Notes: a model not told the origin generated them from the sequence alone. A DNA stretch of 64,000 bases from Exiguobacterium sp. FSL W8-0210 (GCF_038006045.1 NZ_JBBOUK010000001.1:1343001-1407000); one strand, 5' to 3'. Shown: positions 42,627 to 51,406, numbered from the stretch's first letter. Numbers and translations are program-made.

Positions 42627-43365
42627 TCCTCTCAATTGCACTTGCAAAAGCACAGTAGCAAATCAAAAGACTGACAAATGAATTTTCAAATTATAGAAAT
42701 CAACCACTCAGATTAGAGTGAGGAAAGTCATTTACAATTTGATAAAATGACGCATTCAACGTATGCATCACATAGTTATATGGGTGGATATGCTATTTCT
42801 CATGTAATCGACCATGCCTATTCCTTATTCATCGACTCCCTTCAGTCCACCACATTAAATGATCGTTGATGAACGAATCCCAAAAGAAGAATGAAAGTAA
42901 AGTATCCGTGAAATCTAATTTACAGACTTAAATTTATTACAAACGACATCAATAAATCGCAATTTCTTCTTGTAGTAAATAATTCTGTTAAAAATAAGAA
43001 ATTTTTATTTTTTAGTTGGTCCGTTATTACTCCTTCTCGATAAAGTAAAAGTCTATGAACTTAAACGATAAGAAGCAGTTCCTGTCATGTAAAGACAGGA
43101 ACTGCTTCTTATCGAACAATTATATCGTCGGTAATTCTAAAATTCTTAAGAAATAGAAAAAAGTAAGACAGAAAGATATGTCACTTCGTTTCAAAACAAA
43201 CATACGTTCGTTTTACGTGACAATTTAAATAAAAGTGTCCTTACTTAATTTTCATAATATTAGTATAATCCATATCAAAATATAAGTCTATATCTTGATA
43301 ACTATCTTCTCTATAGTAAAGCTACGAAAAGAAGACGCTATTCGTTAACTATGAGAGGAGTTATT
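42627..43365. other. Intergenic region with a long perfect hairpin
   Basis: About 740 bases without a supported gene. A 40-codon plus-strand frame at 42747-42869 (MTHSTYASHSYMGGYAISHV at its start) has no ribosome site. The 21-bp perfect hairpin at 43066-43114 is annotated separately. The stretch before 43366 is AT-rich and holds the MFS promoter, which I cannot pin down. Confidence 0.4.
43066..43114. terminator. 21-bp perfect hairpin
   Basis: The arms CGATAAGAAGCAGTTCCTGTC and complement pair perfectly over 21 bp with a 7-nt loop. There is no long T tail on either side. It could be a terminator left by a lost gene or a structured RNA. Confidence 0.55.
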
Positions 43366-44601
43366 ATGAACAAAACTACATGGAATCCTAATGTGAAAGT
43401 CAGACTGATAGGAGAAGGCCTTTTCAATCTGCTATTTTGGATGTACTTTCCTTTTCTAACGGTCTATTTTGGTAAAGGACTAGGGTTACAGACTGCTGGA
43501 TTAATAATGGCACTGCCCCCCTTAATAAGTATTGTCGGAAGTTTAACCGGAGGAAGCTTTGCGGATACGTTAGGGAGACGTCCTGTGATGCTGATCGGAA
43601 CATTTTTGCAAATGACCATGTTTATTCTATTTGCTGTCTCTTCTTCTCCTTGGATTAATTATGTTGCCTTTATCGGAATTAATATAGGCGCAGCATTTTA
43701 TCGTCCTGCTAGTTCAGCGATGATAGCGGACACAGTTCCAAAAGATGAATTGCGACAAGTGTATGCGACATTTATGACCGTGAACAATATTGGTGCCGTT
43801 TTAGGACCAATCATTGGAGCAGTCTTCTTTTTTCAACATCGTCAACTGTTATTGTGGACCTGTGCAATAGTTCTCTTTCTTTACTTCATAACGATCTATT
43901 TTATTGTTAGTGAAACCTTACCTGTCCGATCCAAGCAAAAAGATGTAACGACCCCACTTAAAAATGCGTTTCAGTCTAAGTGGTCTGGCTATCGACTTAT
44001 TCTCAAAGATCGTATTTTTCTGCTATACGTAATTGCGGGAACCTGTTCACTCTTCCCAGTGATGCAACTCGATCTCTACTTACCAGTTTACGTGATAGAC
44101 AATGTGCCTAAACAACCTCTCGTACCGCACTTGCTGGATTCTTTTCAGCTCACGAGCCAATCCATTTTTGGCTATCTGGTAAGCTTTAATGGTCTTTTGT
44201 TTGTCATCTTGATCCTTCCCGTAACGAATCGACTTAAAAATTGGTCAGAAAGACGTCTCTTCGTCGTTTCGACCTTACTTGCAGGAGGAGGTACATTTTT
44301 AGTCGGATGGAATAACAACATCTGGTTTTTGTTTGGTTGTACGCTCATCTTCACGTTAGGTGAGATCATGCGTACACCAGTCACGCAGAGTTTCATCGGT
44401 CATTATGCTCCAGAGGAGGCAAGAGGTCAGTATCTAGCTGCTGATAGTCTTCAAAACACACTTGGTAAGACGCTAGCACCTCTTGCTATCTACGCATCAG
44501 GATGGATCGCCCCGCTTGGTATCTTCACTATCATTCTCCTTTTTGCTATCATTGGAGCTTGTTTATATCTGCAATTATTTAGACTGTATTCTCCCACTTG
44601 A
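43366..44601 (+). CDS. MFS transporter
   Basis: A 411-residue major facilitator with 12 predicted helices. The start is set by GAGAGGAG before the ATG at 43366; the ATG at 43351 contains that ribosome site. The loop 2-3 motif GGSFADTLGRRPVMLIG (about 60-76) matches MFS motif A (G-x3-D-x2-GRR). A shorter equivalent lies in the second half (NWSERRLFVVSTLLAGGG). The N-terminal VRLIGEGLFNLLFWMYFPFL resembles multidrug exporters of the YitG/YfkF type. No linked regulator. Drug or metabolite efflux is the likely role; the substrate is unknown. Confidence 0.9.
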   Translation: MNKTTWNPNVKVRLIGEGLFNLLFWMYFPFLTVYFGKGLGLQTAGLIMALPPLISIVGSLTGGSFADTLGRRPVMLIGTFLQMTMFILFAVSSSPWINYVAFIGINIGAAFYRPASSAMIADTVPKDELRQVYATFMTVNNIGAVLGPIIGAVFFFQHRQLLLWTCAIVLFLYFITIYFIVSETLPVRSKQKDVTTPLKNAFQSKWSGYRLILKDRIFLLYVIAGTCSLFPVMQLDLYLPVYVIDNVPKQPLVPHLLDSFQLTSQSIFGYLVSFNGLLFVILILPVTNRLKNWSERRLFVVSTLLAGGGTFLVGWNNNIWFLFGCTLIFTLGEIMRTPVTQSFIGHYAPEEARGQYLAADSLQNTLGKTLAPLAIYASGWIAPLGIFTIILLFAIIGACLYLQLFRLYSPT

Positions 44602-44792
44602 CAATCAGGTTGATAATACAAAGTGTACGATTACAAATAAAATATTAATTTAGACTTTAGAATGATTTCACGAAAATAATAATTACTATAGATAATTAAT
44701 ATCAGATAAATGCTATCTAAAATATCTTAAATCAGCATGAATGAGATGATTTCAACATTTCGCGACAATGAGTTGTCGACGTCAAGTAGAAA

Positions 44793-45029
44793 TTGACGTT
44801 TTCTGCTCGATTGATATTTACACTTCTGTTGAAAATAAATTCTTACGATTTCTCATGCGATGACTGTCGTCATCGCTATGAATCACTTCGACACGATGTA
44901 AGAGACGGTCTAATATTGCAGTTGTGATTCCTTGATCACCAATTAGTTCGCCCCATTGATCCGGACTTTTACTAGAGTTCTAAATAAATTGAGCAAAAGT
45001 GTAAAGCGTCATCGAGCAAAAACCGTCAA
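44793..45029 (-). mobile_element. IS21-family deletion remnant with both ends
   Basis: A 237-bp remnant. Both inverted ends remain: TTGACGTTTTCTGCTCGATT at the left and (complement) TTGACGGTTTTTGCTCGATG at the right. Between them lies only the tail of istB (44818-44980, minus). Everything else of the ~2-2.5 kb element, including istA, is gone, leaving a MITE-like miniature that could be mobilised by an IS21 transposase in trans. Confidence 0.7.
44818..44980 (-). pseudogene. IstB C-terminal fragment
   Basis: Minus-strand frame ending SPDQWGELIGDQGITTAILD then RLLHRVEVIHSDDDSHRMRN, the conserved end of the IS21 helper ATPase IstB (QWGELIGDxxxTxAILDRLxH). The start and ATPase motifs are missing. 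Confidence 0.75.
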
Positions 45030-45130
45030 CTAAATTCTAGCGGTTACATACGTGTAAGTGAATTGGTATTGGAATCTTCTCGCATGATAAGTTATTTATT
45101 CTTCACGGATGTTCTTGATACCATGTAGTG

Positions 45131-46174
45131 TTATTGTTTCGTCCATTTCGCACTCCGACCAAGACCGGATGGGGCAATGATCCCCTCGTCACGTAAGTCA
45201 CGCAATACGCGATTGATTGTCGTCTCACTGATGTCGGGACAAGCCTTCCTTACGTCTGCTTTCGTGAACGGTGTGATTCGTCCTTCAACGAAACGACGAA
45301 TCCGATTGTTCTTGTTCTGACTACCCGTCGTGACCAATCCGACGCGATCTTCAAGCTCCTTATAAGCAGCAAGAATCGTGCTCAGCAAGTAGTTGATCCA
45401 TGGAAACGGATCTTGTTGGTTTTGGTGCCAACGCACGGAATAGAGACGGAGTGACTCATAATAATCTTCCTTCCGCGATTCGACGATCTTCTCAAGACTG
45501 ATGTAGCGTCCGACCTCGAAGCCATACTGATAGAGCAGCAAGAGGGTCAACAATCGTGCCATTCGACCATTCCCGTCATTGAACGGATGAATGGATAGGA
45601 AATCGAGGACGAACAAGCTCGTCAGGATGAGCGGGTCGACGTCCTCTTGTTGCCGACGCTCTCGCAGGCTGTCGCATAACGCCTGCATCGCTGCCGGTGT
45701 CTCGAACGCAGGGACGGGGATGAAGCGAGTCCGGCGCGTGCCATCCGGGAACGTCTCACTAATCTCGTTGTCGACGTTCTTCCACCGCCCACCTTCGACG
45801 GGGACGAACTTATAGAGTTCCTTGTGGAGTTGCAACAGAATATTCGCATTGACCGGGATGTCCTCGGCTGAAGCGTTGATCAGGTTAAGTACGTCGCGGT
45901 AACCAGCAATCTCTGCTTCTGAACGGTCGGCAGGGTCGGCTGACTTTGACATGATGGTCTGAAGACGACTTTCTGTGACGATGATTCCTTCGATCGCATT
46001 CGAGGCTTTCGTCGACTGGATGACGGCGACATCGCGTAAGGTGTTAAGGATTTGAGGCGCTTGCTGTTTATAGAGATCCTGTTTGCCTTTATACTCATTG
46101 ATCCGTCCAATCAAGCGGACGGTCTCCATCGGCAGGGCGAGCTCTTTGAGATAGGTATATGTATAGTCGCGCAT
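45131..46174 (-). CDS. Fic family protein (AMP transferase) with winged helix
   Basis: A 347-residue class II Fic enzyme, expected to AMPylate (or otherwise modify) a hydroxyl side chain of a target protein. AAGGGAG sets the start at 46174 (MRDYTYTYLKEL). The inhibitory helix motif SNAIEG (58-63, S-x3-E-G) comes before the core and keeps such enzymes in check. The Fic motif HPFNDGNGRMAR (about 193-205) is fully canonical with its catalytic His. The C-terminus (about 285-345) is a winged helix (FTKADVRKACPDISETTINR), common in Fic/DOC regulators. The repeats upstream (46234-46323) may be its own binding site. Confidence 0.93.
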   Translation of the reverse strand: MRDYTYTYLKELALPMETVRLIGRINEYKGKQDLYKQQAPQILNTLRDVAVIQSTKASNAIEGIIVTESRLQTIMSKSADPADRSEAEIAGYRDVLNLINASAEDIPVNANILLQLHKELYKFVPVEGGRWKNVDNEISETFPDGTRRTRFIPVPAFETPAAMQALCDSLRERRQQEDVDPLILTSLFVLDFLSIHPFNDGNGRMARLLTLLLLYQYGFEVGRYISLEKIVESRKEDYYESLRLYSVRWHQNQQDPFPWINYLLSTILAAYKELEDRVGLVTTGSQNKNNRIRRFVEGRITPFTKADVRKACPDISETTINRVLRDLRDEGIIAPSGLGRSAKWTKQ

Positions 46175-46233
46175 TCGTCGAACTCCCTTCGCAAAATAGA
46201 TCACTTTAGATTAAATATACTCATTTTTATATT

Positions 46234-46323
46234 ATTTGACTATGTTTAAACTCATTATAATGTATTTAAAGTCGTTCAAACACATATAAACATAGTCAAA
46301 TTATCATATTTAGACTATGTTTA
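46234..46323. promoter_or_regulatory. Three copies of an 11-bp repeat upstream of the Fic gene
   Basis: GACTATGTTTA occurs at 46238-46248 and 46313-46323, and its complement TAAACATAGTC at 46287-46297. The first two extend to a 15-bp perfect inverted pair (46234-46248 and 46287-46301). A TATAAT on the minus strand lies between the copies. This fits an operator set around the Fic promoter, possibly bound by the winged helix of the Fic protein itself. The spacing (52 and 25 bases) would allow looping. Confidence 0.5.
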
Positions 46324-46457
46324 TTTATTTATGACCATGATTACTTGTCAATCCGAAAGTCGGACAATCCTGACTGATTTGAACGGAACAATCCTGACAT
46401 GGAAAGCGTCTCATCGATTGCTTCCATATTTTTAGCAGTTTTTCACTTCATTTGAAT

Positions 46458-47297
46458 TCATCGAACTAAAATCAATCGTTTCAGTTTTTCTTCTGTACCG
46501 GATTCCTCGACAGGTGTATAGATGCTACATCGCAAGTCGTCTTCTCCCTGCACTTGAAGAGAGGTCAGGTCGAATAGCATCTTACCGACTTTTCCGTGTC
46601 GGAATTCAATCAGGATTTCCGGAGCCTTACTGACCTGACTCTCCATCCAGAGTGATTTGAATTCAGGATACGTATCACTCATCTCCTGAATGAAGGACGT
46701 ATACCATTCATCACCAGAGTATTGACCGTAGTATGCACGGAAAATGGACAAGAACCCTTTGGCGAAATGTTCCCAGTTCCCGGCAAGTACTTTGAATTCT
46801 TTCTGTGAGAACAAGAGGCGAATGAGGTTACGCTGTGATTCTGGAATGGTCGCGAAATCTACGAACACATGGGCCGCTGCCGGATTCCAGCCCACAATAT
46901 GGCAGTAACGATCCGTGACGATCGTCGGACACGTCGTCAAGGCAGACAGAATTTTTTCGAGTGACGGACTGATGGTCGCAGGGGAAGCTTGGATTTTCCT
47001 ACTGACGATCTGCGTCCCTAATGCTAAATCGTACAAATATTCGTGTTCATCCCTTTTCAGACATAACGCCTCGGCGATACAGTCCAGGACGCTTCTAGAT
47101 ACCTTGATATCCCGTCCTTGTTCTAGCCAGGTGTACCATGTCGTACTGACGCCTGCTAATTGAGCGACTTCCTCTCTTCTCAAGCCAGGTGTTCTTCTTC
47201 TTGATCCGGGCGGTAGCCCCACCGACTCCGGTTTGAGCTGTGCTCTTTTCGTCTTCAAAAAATAGGATAGGGCTTCTAATCGATTCGAGTCATCCAT
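46458..47297 (-). CDS. XRE-family regulator with MmyB-like ligand-binding domain
   Basis: A 279-residue transcription regulator. GGAGGAGAA before the ATG at 47297 sets the start (MDDSNRLEALSYFL). The HTH is RRTPGLRREEVAQLAGVSTTWYTWLEQGR (about 33-62), then SRSVLDCIAEALCL. The rest is the PAS-like MmyB ligand-binding domain: ILSALTTCPTIVTDRYCHIVGWNPAA, RLLFSQKEF, LWMESQV and the C-terminal HGKVGKMLFDLTSLQV. In Bacilli and Actinobacteria such regulators bind fatty-acyl or related ligands and act on a divergent gene. Here that gene is fabF, so control of fatty acid synthesis is likely (inference). Direct repeats lie between them. Confidence 0.88.
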   Translation of the reverse strand: MDDSNRLEALSYFLKTKRAQLKPESVGLPPGSRRRTPGLRREEVAQLAGVSTTWYTWLEQGRDIKVSRSVLDCIAEALCLKRDEHEYLYDLALGTQIVSRKIQASPATISPSLEKILSALTTCPTIVTDRYCHIVGWNPAAAHVFVDFATIPESQRNLIRLLFSQKEFKVLAGNWEHFAKGFLSIFRAYYGQYSGDEWYTSFIQEMSDTYPEFKSLWMESQVSKAPEILIEFRHGKVGKMLFDLTSLQVQGEDDLRCSIYTPVEESGTEEKLKRLILVR

Positions 47298-47337
47298 ATG
47301 TTCTCCTCCTGACTTCTCTCCATCCAAGTATCATTGA

Positions 47338-47374
47338 TAATAGGATAAATGAACACTTGTAATAGGATATATGA
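47338..47374. promoter_or_regulatory. Direct repeats between the MmyB-type regulator and fabF
   Basis: TAATAGGATAAATGA (47338-47352) and TAATAGGATATATGA (47360-47374) are 15-bp repeats differing at one base and 22 bp apart, that is two helix turns. They lie between the divergent regulator and fabF, a likely operator. Confidence 0.6.
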
Positions 47375-47418
47375 CGACACGTATGATTATCTCATACTAT
47401 TACGAGGAGTGAAGAAAC

Positions 47419-48657
47419 ATGGAGCGCGTAGTGATCACAGGAATGGGTGTCGTCTCACCAATCGGAAACGACGTGGAGTCCTTTTGGAATAATATGATTG
47501 CTGGAAATTCAGGCATCACGGAAATCGATACGTTTGATACGACTGATTTCAAAGTAAAGATTGCAGAGAGTGTAAAAAACTTTGATGCGGAAAAGGTGAT
47601 TGGTAAAAAAGCCGCTCGTAACCTGGACCGCTTCGTCCAGTTCGCATTAGCGGCTGCTGATCAAGCCTGGAACGATTCAAAACTAGGAGAATCTGATCTG
47701 TGTCGGGAAAGACTTGCTGTATATGTGGGATCAGGTGTAGGGGGCATTGAAACGTTGATTGACGGTGTTCATGCTTTGCACCAAAAAGGTCCGAGACGGG
47801 TCAGTCCGAGTCTCGTACCTTCCATGATGTCTAACGCAGCAGCAGCTCAGATTAGCATCAAGTGGCAAGCGATGGGACCTTCCATGTCACCTGTATCCGC
47901 GTGTGCGATTGGAAACACGGCTATTGGTGAAGCATATCGACTCATTCGAATGGGAGAGGCTGATGCTGCATTCGCTGGTGGAACAGAAGCGGGTATCACT
48001 GAATTGTCTATAGCAAGCTTCGGTAATGCGACGGCATTGTCTACAAGAAACGAATCACCCGCTAAAGCGAGTCGTCCTTTTGACGCGACACGCGATGGTT
48101 TCGTGATGTCGGAGGGAGCAGGTATCTTGATACTAGAATCGTTATCGCACGCAAAGCAACGAGGTGCGTCCATCTATGCGGAAGTCGTCGGATACGGAGC
48201 AAGTTCCGATGCCTATCATATAGTAGCGACTCATCCAGAAGGTCAGGGAGCATACCTCGCTATGAAGCGGGCCGTTCAACAGGCAGGGATTGAGACGAAT
48301 GACATCGATGTGATCAGTGCCCATGCGACGAGTACGATCGTCGGCGATCAGTCCGAGACACGTGCGATTAAAAAATTGTTTGCAGAACATGCGAACATAC
48401 TACCGGTGACGGCGAACAAATCAATGCTAGGTCACATGCTCGGTGCTGCCGGTGGAGCGGAAGCGATCGCGCTTGCGAAATGTTTACAGGAAGGAATCAT
48501 TCCACCAACGATTAATCTTGAAGTCGATGATCCAACGTGTGACCTGGATTATGTAGCAGGAGGGGCTCGTTCGCTGGAGATGCAGTACGGACTATCCAAT
48601 TCTTTCGGATTCGGTGGTCATAACGCCGCCATCGTCTTGAAAAAATATATGGATTAA
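47419..48657 (+). CDS. fabF: Beta-ketoacyl-ACP synthase II
   Basis: KAS II elongates acyl-ACP with malonyl-ACP. The 412-residue length is normal. The N-terminal MERVVITGMGVVSPIGN is standard. The nucleophile is Cys162 in SPVSACAIGNTAIGE (the usual ACATG is ACAIG here), with His residues in ISAHATSTIVGD and NKSMLGHMLGAAGG, and the final NSFGFGGHNAAIVL. The gene stands alone, divergent from the MmyB-type regulator, away from any fab cluster, so it is probably an extra copy used under special conditions. GAGGAGTG lies before the ATG. Confidence 0.95.
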   Translation: MERVVITGMGVVSPIGNDVESFWNNMIAGNSGITEIDTFDTTDFKVKIAESVKNFDAEKVIGKKAARNLDRFVQFALAAADQAWNDSKLGESDLCRERLAVYVGSGVGGIETLIDGVHALHQKGPRRVSPSLVPSMMSNAAAAQISIKWQAMGPSMSPVSACAIGNTAIGEAYRLIRMGEADAAFAGGTEAGITELSIASFGNATALSTRNESPAKASRPFDATRDGFVMSEGAGILILESLSHAKQRGASIYAEVVGYGASSDAYHIVATHPEGQGAYLAMKRAVQQAGIETNDIDVISAHATSTIVGDQSETRAIKKLFAEHANILPVTANKSMLGHMLGAAGGAEAIALAKCLQEGIIPPTINLEVDDPTCDLDYVAGGARSLEMQYGLSNSFGFGGHNAAIVLKKYMD

Positions 48658-49046
48658 GCATCAGAGTTTGGGTTCGGACAAGAGAACTCAATGAGTAAGT
48701 ACTCGCTGAAAATGTATACAATCTTTTTTGTGTATCCAATTCTTATTGAATGTTAGTGATTCGGGAACCTTCACTATTGCTGTATCGTCATTCATCCAAC
48801 GATTCATGACACGTTCTATCTATTTTACATAAAGCGCGAATCATCAGTTCTAGTCAGAGTTTGCCTTAACTAGGACATCATGATCTTTATTTTAATAATC
48901 CACCCTCTGAAGGGAGGTTTGAATCCACACCTAAAAAAATAACTGTATATGTTGTCATTCTAATTCTAGCTTTTTCATCATATCGTCAAAAGAGAAGGCT
49001 TTTGATTGATTATCATGTACTTCCTAAGATATGAGTTTTGGATGCT
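48658..49046. other. Intergenic region with a toxin-antitoxin remnant
   Basis: About 390 bases. The first part has nothing recognisable. From about 48935 to 49016 lies a remnant of a second RelBE-like pair (annotated separately). Confidence 0.55.
48935..49016 (-). pseudogene. Remnant of a second RelBE-type toxin-antitoxin pair
   Basis: Minus-strand codons give HDNQSKAFSFDDMMKKLELE and a stop at 48955, matching the end of the intact antitoxin (SEAISFDDMMKELDLE). Overlapping its stop, ATG ACA ACA TAT opens MTTYTVIF, matching the toxin start MTAYNVEF. Only these joined ends survive, with the same ATGA overlap as the intact pair, so a duplicated pair has been largely deleted. Confidence 0.65.
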
Positions 49047-49316
49047 TTATTTATAGATATCCCGACGATGTCCAATCTCAAGAATCAATATCACGACTTT
49101 CTCATCCTGGATGTCAGCAATCAGACGATAGTCGCCGATGCGATACCGCCATTCGCCAGAGCGATTCGAGACGAGTCCTTTCCCATGACGACGCGGATCA
49201 TCCGTCCCGACAAGGTTCTTCTTGATCCAGGACATGATGATCCGCGCTTGTTGTGGGTCCATCTTCTTGAGAGATTTTTGAGCCCCGCGCTCGAATTCTA
49301 CATTATAAGCTGTCAT
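49047..49316 (-). CDS. RelE/ParE family toxin
   Basis: An 89-residue toxin of the RelE superfamily, most likely a ribosome-dependent mRNA interferase. The family pattern is visible: MTAYNVEFERGAQKSLKKMD, IMSWIKKNL, RRHGKGLVSNRSGEWRYRIGDYRLIADI and VVILILEIGHRRDIY, with the C-terminal HRRDIY characteristic. Basic residues at the expected active surface (R-rich GEWRYRIGDYR) are present. It overlaps the antitoxin gene upstream by four bases (ATGA) and is transcribed with it. Both are complete. Confidence 0.92.
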   Translation of the reverse strand: MTAYNVEFERGAQKSLKKMDPQQARIIMSWIKKNLVGTDDPRRHGKGLVSNRSGEWRYRIGDYRLIADIQDEKVVILILEIGHRRDIYK

Positions 49317-49537
49317 TCTAAATCAAGTTCCTTCATCATGTCGTCGAAAGATATCGCTTCTGATTTTTTACGGTGTGCTGCCATGGAATCATGATAGAGT
49401 TGCAAATCGATTTCGTCTTCGATACGGTCGAGGACGGCATCGCGAACGAGTGTAGAAATCGTGATGTTCTTTGCCTTCGCATATTCCTTGATAAGTCGTG
49501 TATCCTGATCATCCAGACGTACGGAAATGGTACTCAT
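49313..49537 (-). CDS. RelB-like ribbon-helix-helix antitoxin
   Basis: A 74-residue antitoxin. The N-terminal MSTISVRLDDQDTRLIKEYA then ITISTLVRDAVLDRIEDE is a ribbon-helix-helix DNA-binding domain; the C-terminal SEAISFDDMMKELDLE is the toxin-binding tail. It should neutralise the following RelE toxin and repress the operon by binding the TGTAATACA repeats just upstream (49553-49571). GGAGCTG serves as ribosome site. Confidence 0.9.
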   Translation of the reverse strand: MSTISVRLDDQDTRLIKEYAKAKNITISTLVRDAVLDRIEDEIDLQLYHDSMAAHRKKSEAISFDDMMKELDLE

Positions 49538-49552
49538 GATTATCAGCTCCTT

Positions 49553-49571
49553 TGTAATACATTGTAATACA
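49553..49571 (-). promoter_or_regulatory. Antitoxin operator repeats
   Basis: Two direct copies of TGTAATACA at 49553-49561 and 49563-49571, 10 bp apart, immediately upstream of the antitoxin gene. Ribbon-helix-helix dimers bind such short repeats cooperatively, so this is the probable autoregulatory site. Confidence 0.6.
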
Positions 49572-49734
49572 TATTCCAGTAGTAGTCTAGAAATGGCACC
49601 GATTTAAAATAGGATTGAACCTGTTATAACTAGTATGAAAATGATGAATAAGTATGAAAAAAGAAAGGCTGCTGTATCGCGTGCCTTTCTTTTTGTATAA
49701 GACGTCGCACACGCTGAAATGCTCATGTGGAGGA

Positions 49735-50405
49735 TCATAAATACACGGAAATACTATACAACGCTGCGAAAAATAATGAGATCGAGACGCCTAATCCAAG
49801 ATAGAGGGTCTTGATGGAGTCTTGGGTTGATCGGATGACGTACACCAACAATCCCACGAAAAGGAGGCTGATTGCCATCAAGAAGAGGGATATCATGGTC
49901 GGCTCGAACCGGATATCAGAATAGGTGAAACGCAAGCTAGGGAAAAGAAACCCTGACAGTGGACCAGCCCCGCTGGATTGAAGAGTATCCTTGATCGAGT
50001 GAGGGGGTTCCTGTTGACCGAGCCACGCAGTCGCTGTGAAGAGAAGCAGGATCAAGATGCCTTCCTTGCGCATCCGCATCCGTCGGACTTCAAACGATCG
50101 TTCAGGAGACGCGTAACTCCACTTCCCGTTCATGATACCGATGATCAGCACGGGTAGAATCAGGACGTGTTTCCAGAGTAAGGCTTGTCCATACGGTAAA
50201 ATCCAGGAATCGGAATACTCCTCTACCTGCACGACGACAGACATCAGATAGATGCCGGAACCGACGATCAGTAAGAAACATAGCGTCACGAGTGGTTTGA
50301 ACCATTCGAGGAAGATGCCCCAGTTACGGTCTGATGGACTCCAAAAGCCGAGTATGAGCAATCCACCGGTCCAGATGAAGACGGCGAGTGCGTGAATAGA
50401 ATGTA
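49735..50405 (-). pseudogene. CopD family copper-resistance membrane protein, 5'-truncated
   Basis: C-terminal part of a CopD-type copper import/resistance protein. Recognisable from about 50405: VHSIHALAVFIWTGGLLILG with the membrane histidines, then five further helices including ILPYGQALLWKHVLILPVLI and TATAWLGQQEPPH. The minus-strand frame runs on to 50655, but that part is the antisense of the P-type ATPase fragment and is not CopD. The N-terminal half (and any CopC domain) is missing, so this is a broken gene fused to a foreign sequence near 50400. Confidence 0.75.
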
Positions 50406-51368
50406 CGAGTATGCCTTCTGCCCCTTTGATGCTCAAAAGATGCAAAATGTCCAGACCGTCACAGTTTCGTTTGCCCGTGGGGAGATGGAAATCGACCATC
50501 AGCTGGATGCTCGACAAGTCCAAAGCGAGCTGAACAAGATCGGTTTCGATGGATACGTCAAGGGAAAGAAAACGTCCGAGGCACCGGTCCGGTCGTTCGA
50601 GGGGATCTCCTTGATCCTGTCCGGGATTTTGATTGGTCTGGGATTGCTCATCCAAACGAGCGGAGTAGCGTATCTTCCGAATGTTTTGTACGGTATCGCC
50701 TTGATCCTCAGTGGGGGGAGAGTTTTCCGGAGTGCCTATTATGCCGTCCGTGCCCGCTCACTCGACATGAACGTATTGATGAGCGTAGCAGCCATCGGTG
50801 CCGCATGTATCGGGGAGTGGCTCGAGGGAGCGACCGTCGTCTTCCTCTTTGCCATCGGCAATTTGCTTCAGAATCGCTCCCTTGCGCGGACGCGCAATTC
50901 CATTCAGAAACTGATTGAACTGTCTCCGAAGGAAGCCTTCGTGCTGACGGACGGGGACGTTAGACGTAAACCGGTGGAAGCGGTGCGAGTCGGAGAAATC
51001 CTCCGGATTCGACCAGGTGATCAGGTTGCACTGGACGGCACGATCCTGAACGGGACGACGACCATCAATCAAGCACCGATCACGGGCGAATCGATTCCTG
51101 TCGATAAGAAGGAAGGAGATCACGTATTTGCCGGAACGCTCAACATGGATCGTTCGTTCGACATGATCGTCGAGAAGACGTATCAAGAGACGACGCTTGC
51201 GCACATCATTGAACTGGTCGAGGAAGCGCAGGATAATAAAGCACCGAGTGAAGCGTTCATCGATCGTTTCGCGAAAGTGTATACACCGTTCGTCTTCCTA
51301 GGTGCATTGTTGCTGATGATCGTCCCACCTTTACTCCAACTTGGTAGTTGGGGAGAGTGGTTCTATAA
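50405..51368 (+). pseudogene. CadA/ZntA-type P-type ATPase, truncated at both ends
   Basis: Middle part of a heavy-metal P1B ATPase. It begins at FCPFDAQKMQNVQTVTVSFA inside the metal-binding region (no CxxC left) and includes helices 1-4 (SLDMNVLMSVAAIGAACIGEWLEGATVVFLF), the actuator TGES in INQAPITGESIPVDKKEGD, and AFIDRFAKVYTPFVFLGALL. It stops at GSWGEWFYKG, just before the CPC metal site and the phosphorylation domain, where the Tn1546-type end starts (51369). A 328-codon frame from 50392 is open, but the product cannot transport. The 5' side is joined to the CopD fragment. Confidence 0.8.
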
Positions 51369-51406
51369 GGGGTAGCGTCAGGAAAATGCGGATTTACAAT
51401 GCTAAG
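51369..51406. repeat. Tn1546-type (Tn3-family) terminal inverted repeat
   Basis: A 38-bp stretch beginning GGGGTAGCGTCAGGAAAATG and ending GATTTACAATGCTAAG, close to the known end of Tn1546-type Tn3-family transposons as I recall it. It cuts the P-type ATPase fragment. A resolvase gene lies 2.9 kb inside (54266-54841). The partner end and a tnpA gene were not found in the window. Confidence 0.7.

Larger units (their letters stand above)
44602..45130. other. Intergenic region holding an IS21 remnant
   Basis: AT-rich DNA in which 44793-45029 is a deletion derivative of an IS21-family element (annotated separately). The flanks show no gene. Confidence 0.6.

Noticed and set aside
42747-42869. 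40-codon plus-strand frame
   Set aside because: No ribosome site; no family resemblance.
49735-50655. Full-length reading of the CopD frame (306 codons)
   Set aside because: The first ~80 codons are antisense to the P-type ATPase fragment and have no CopD character.
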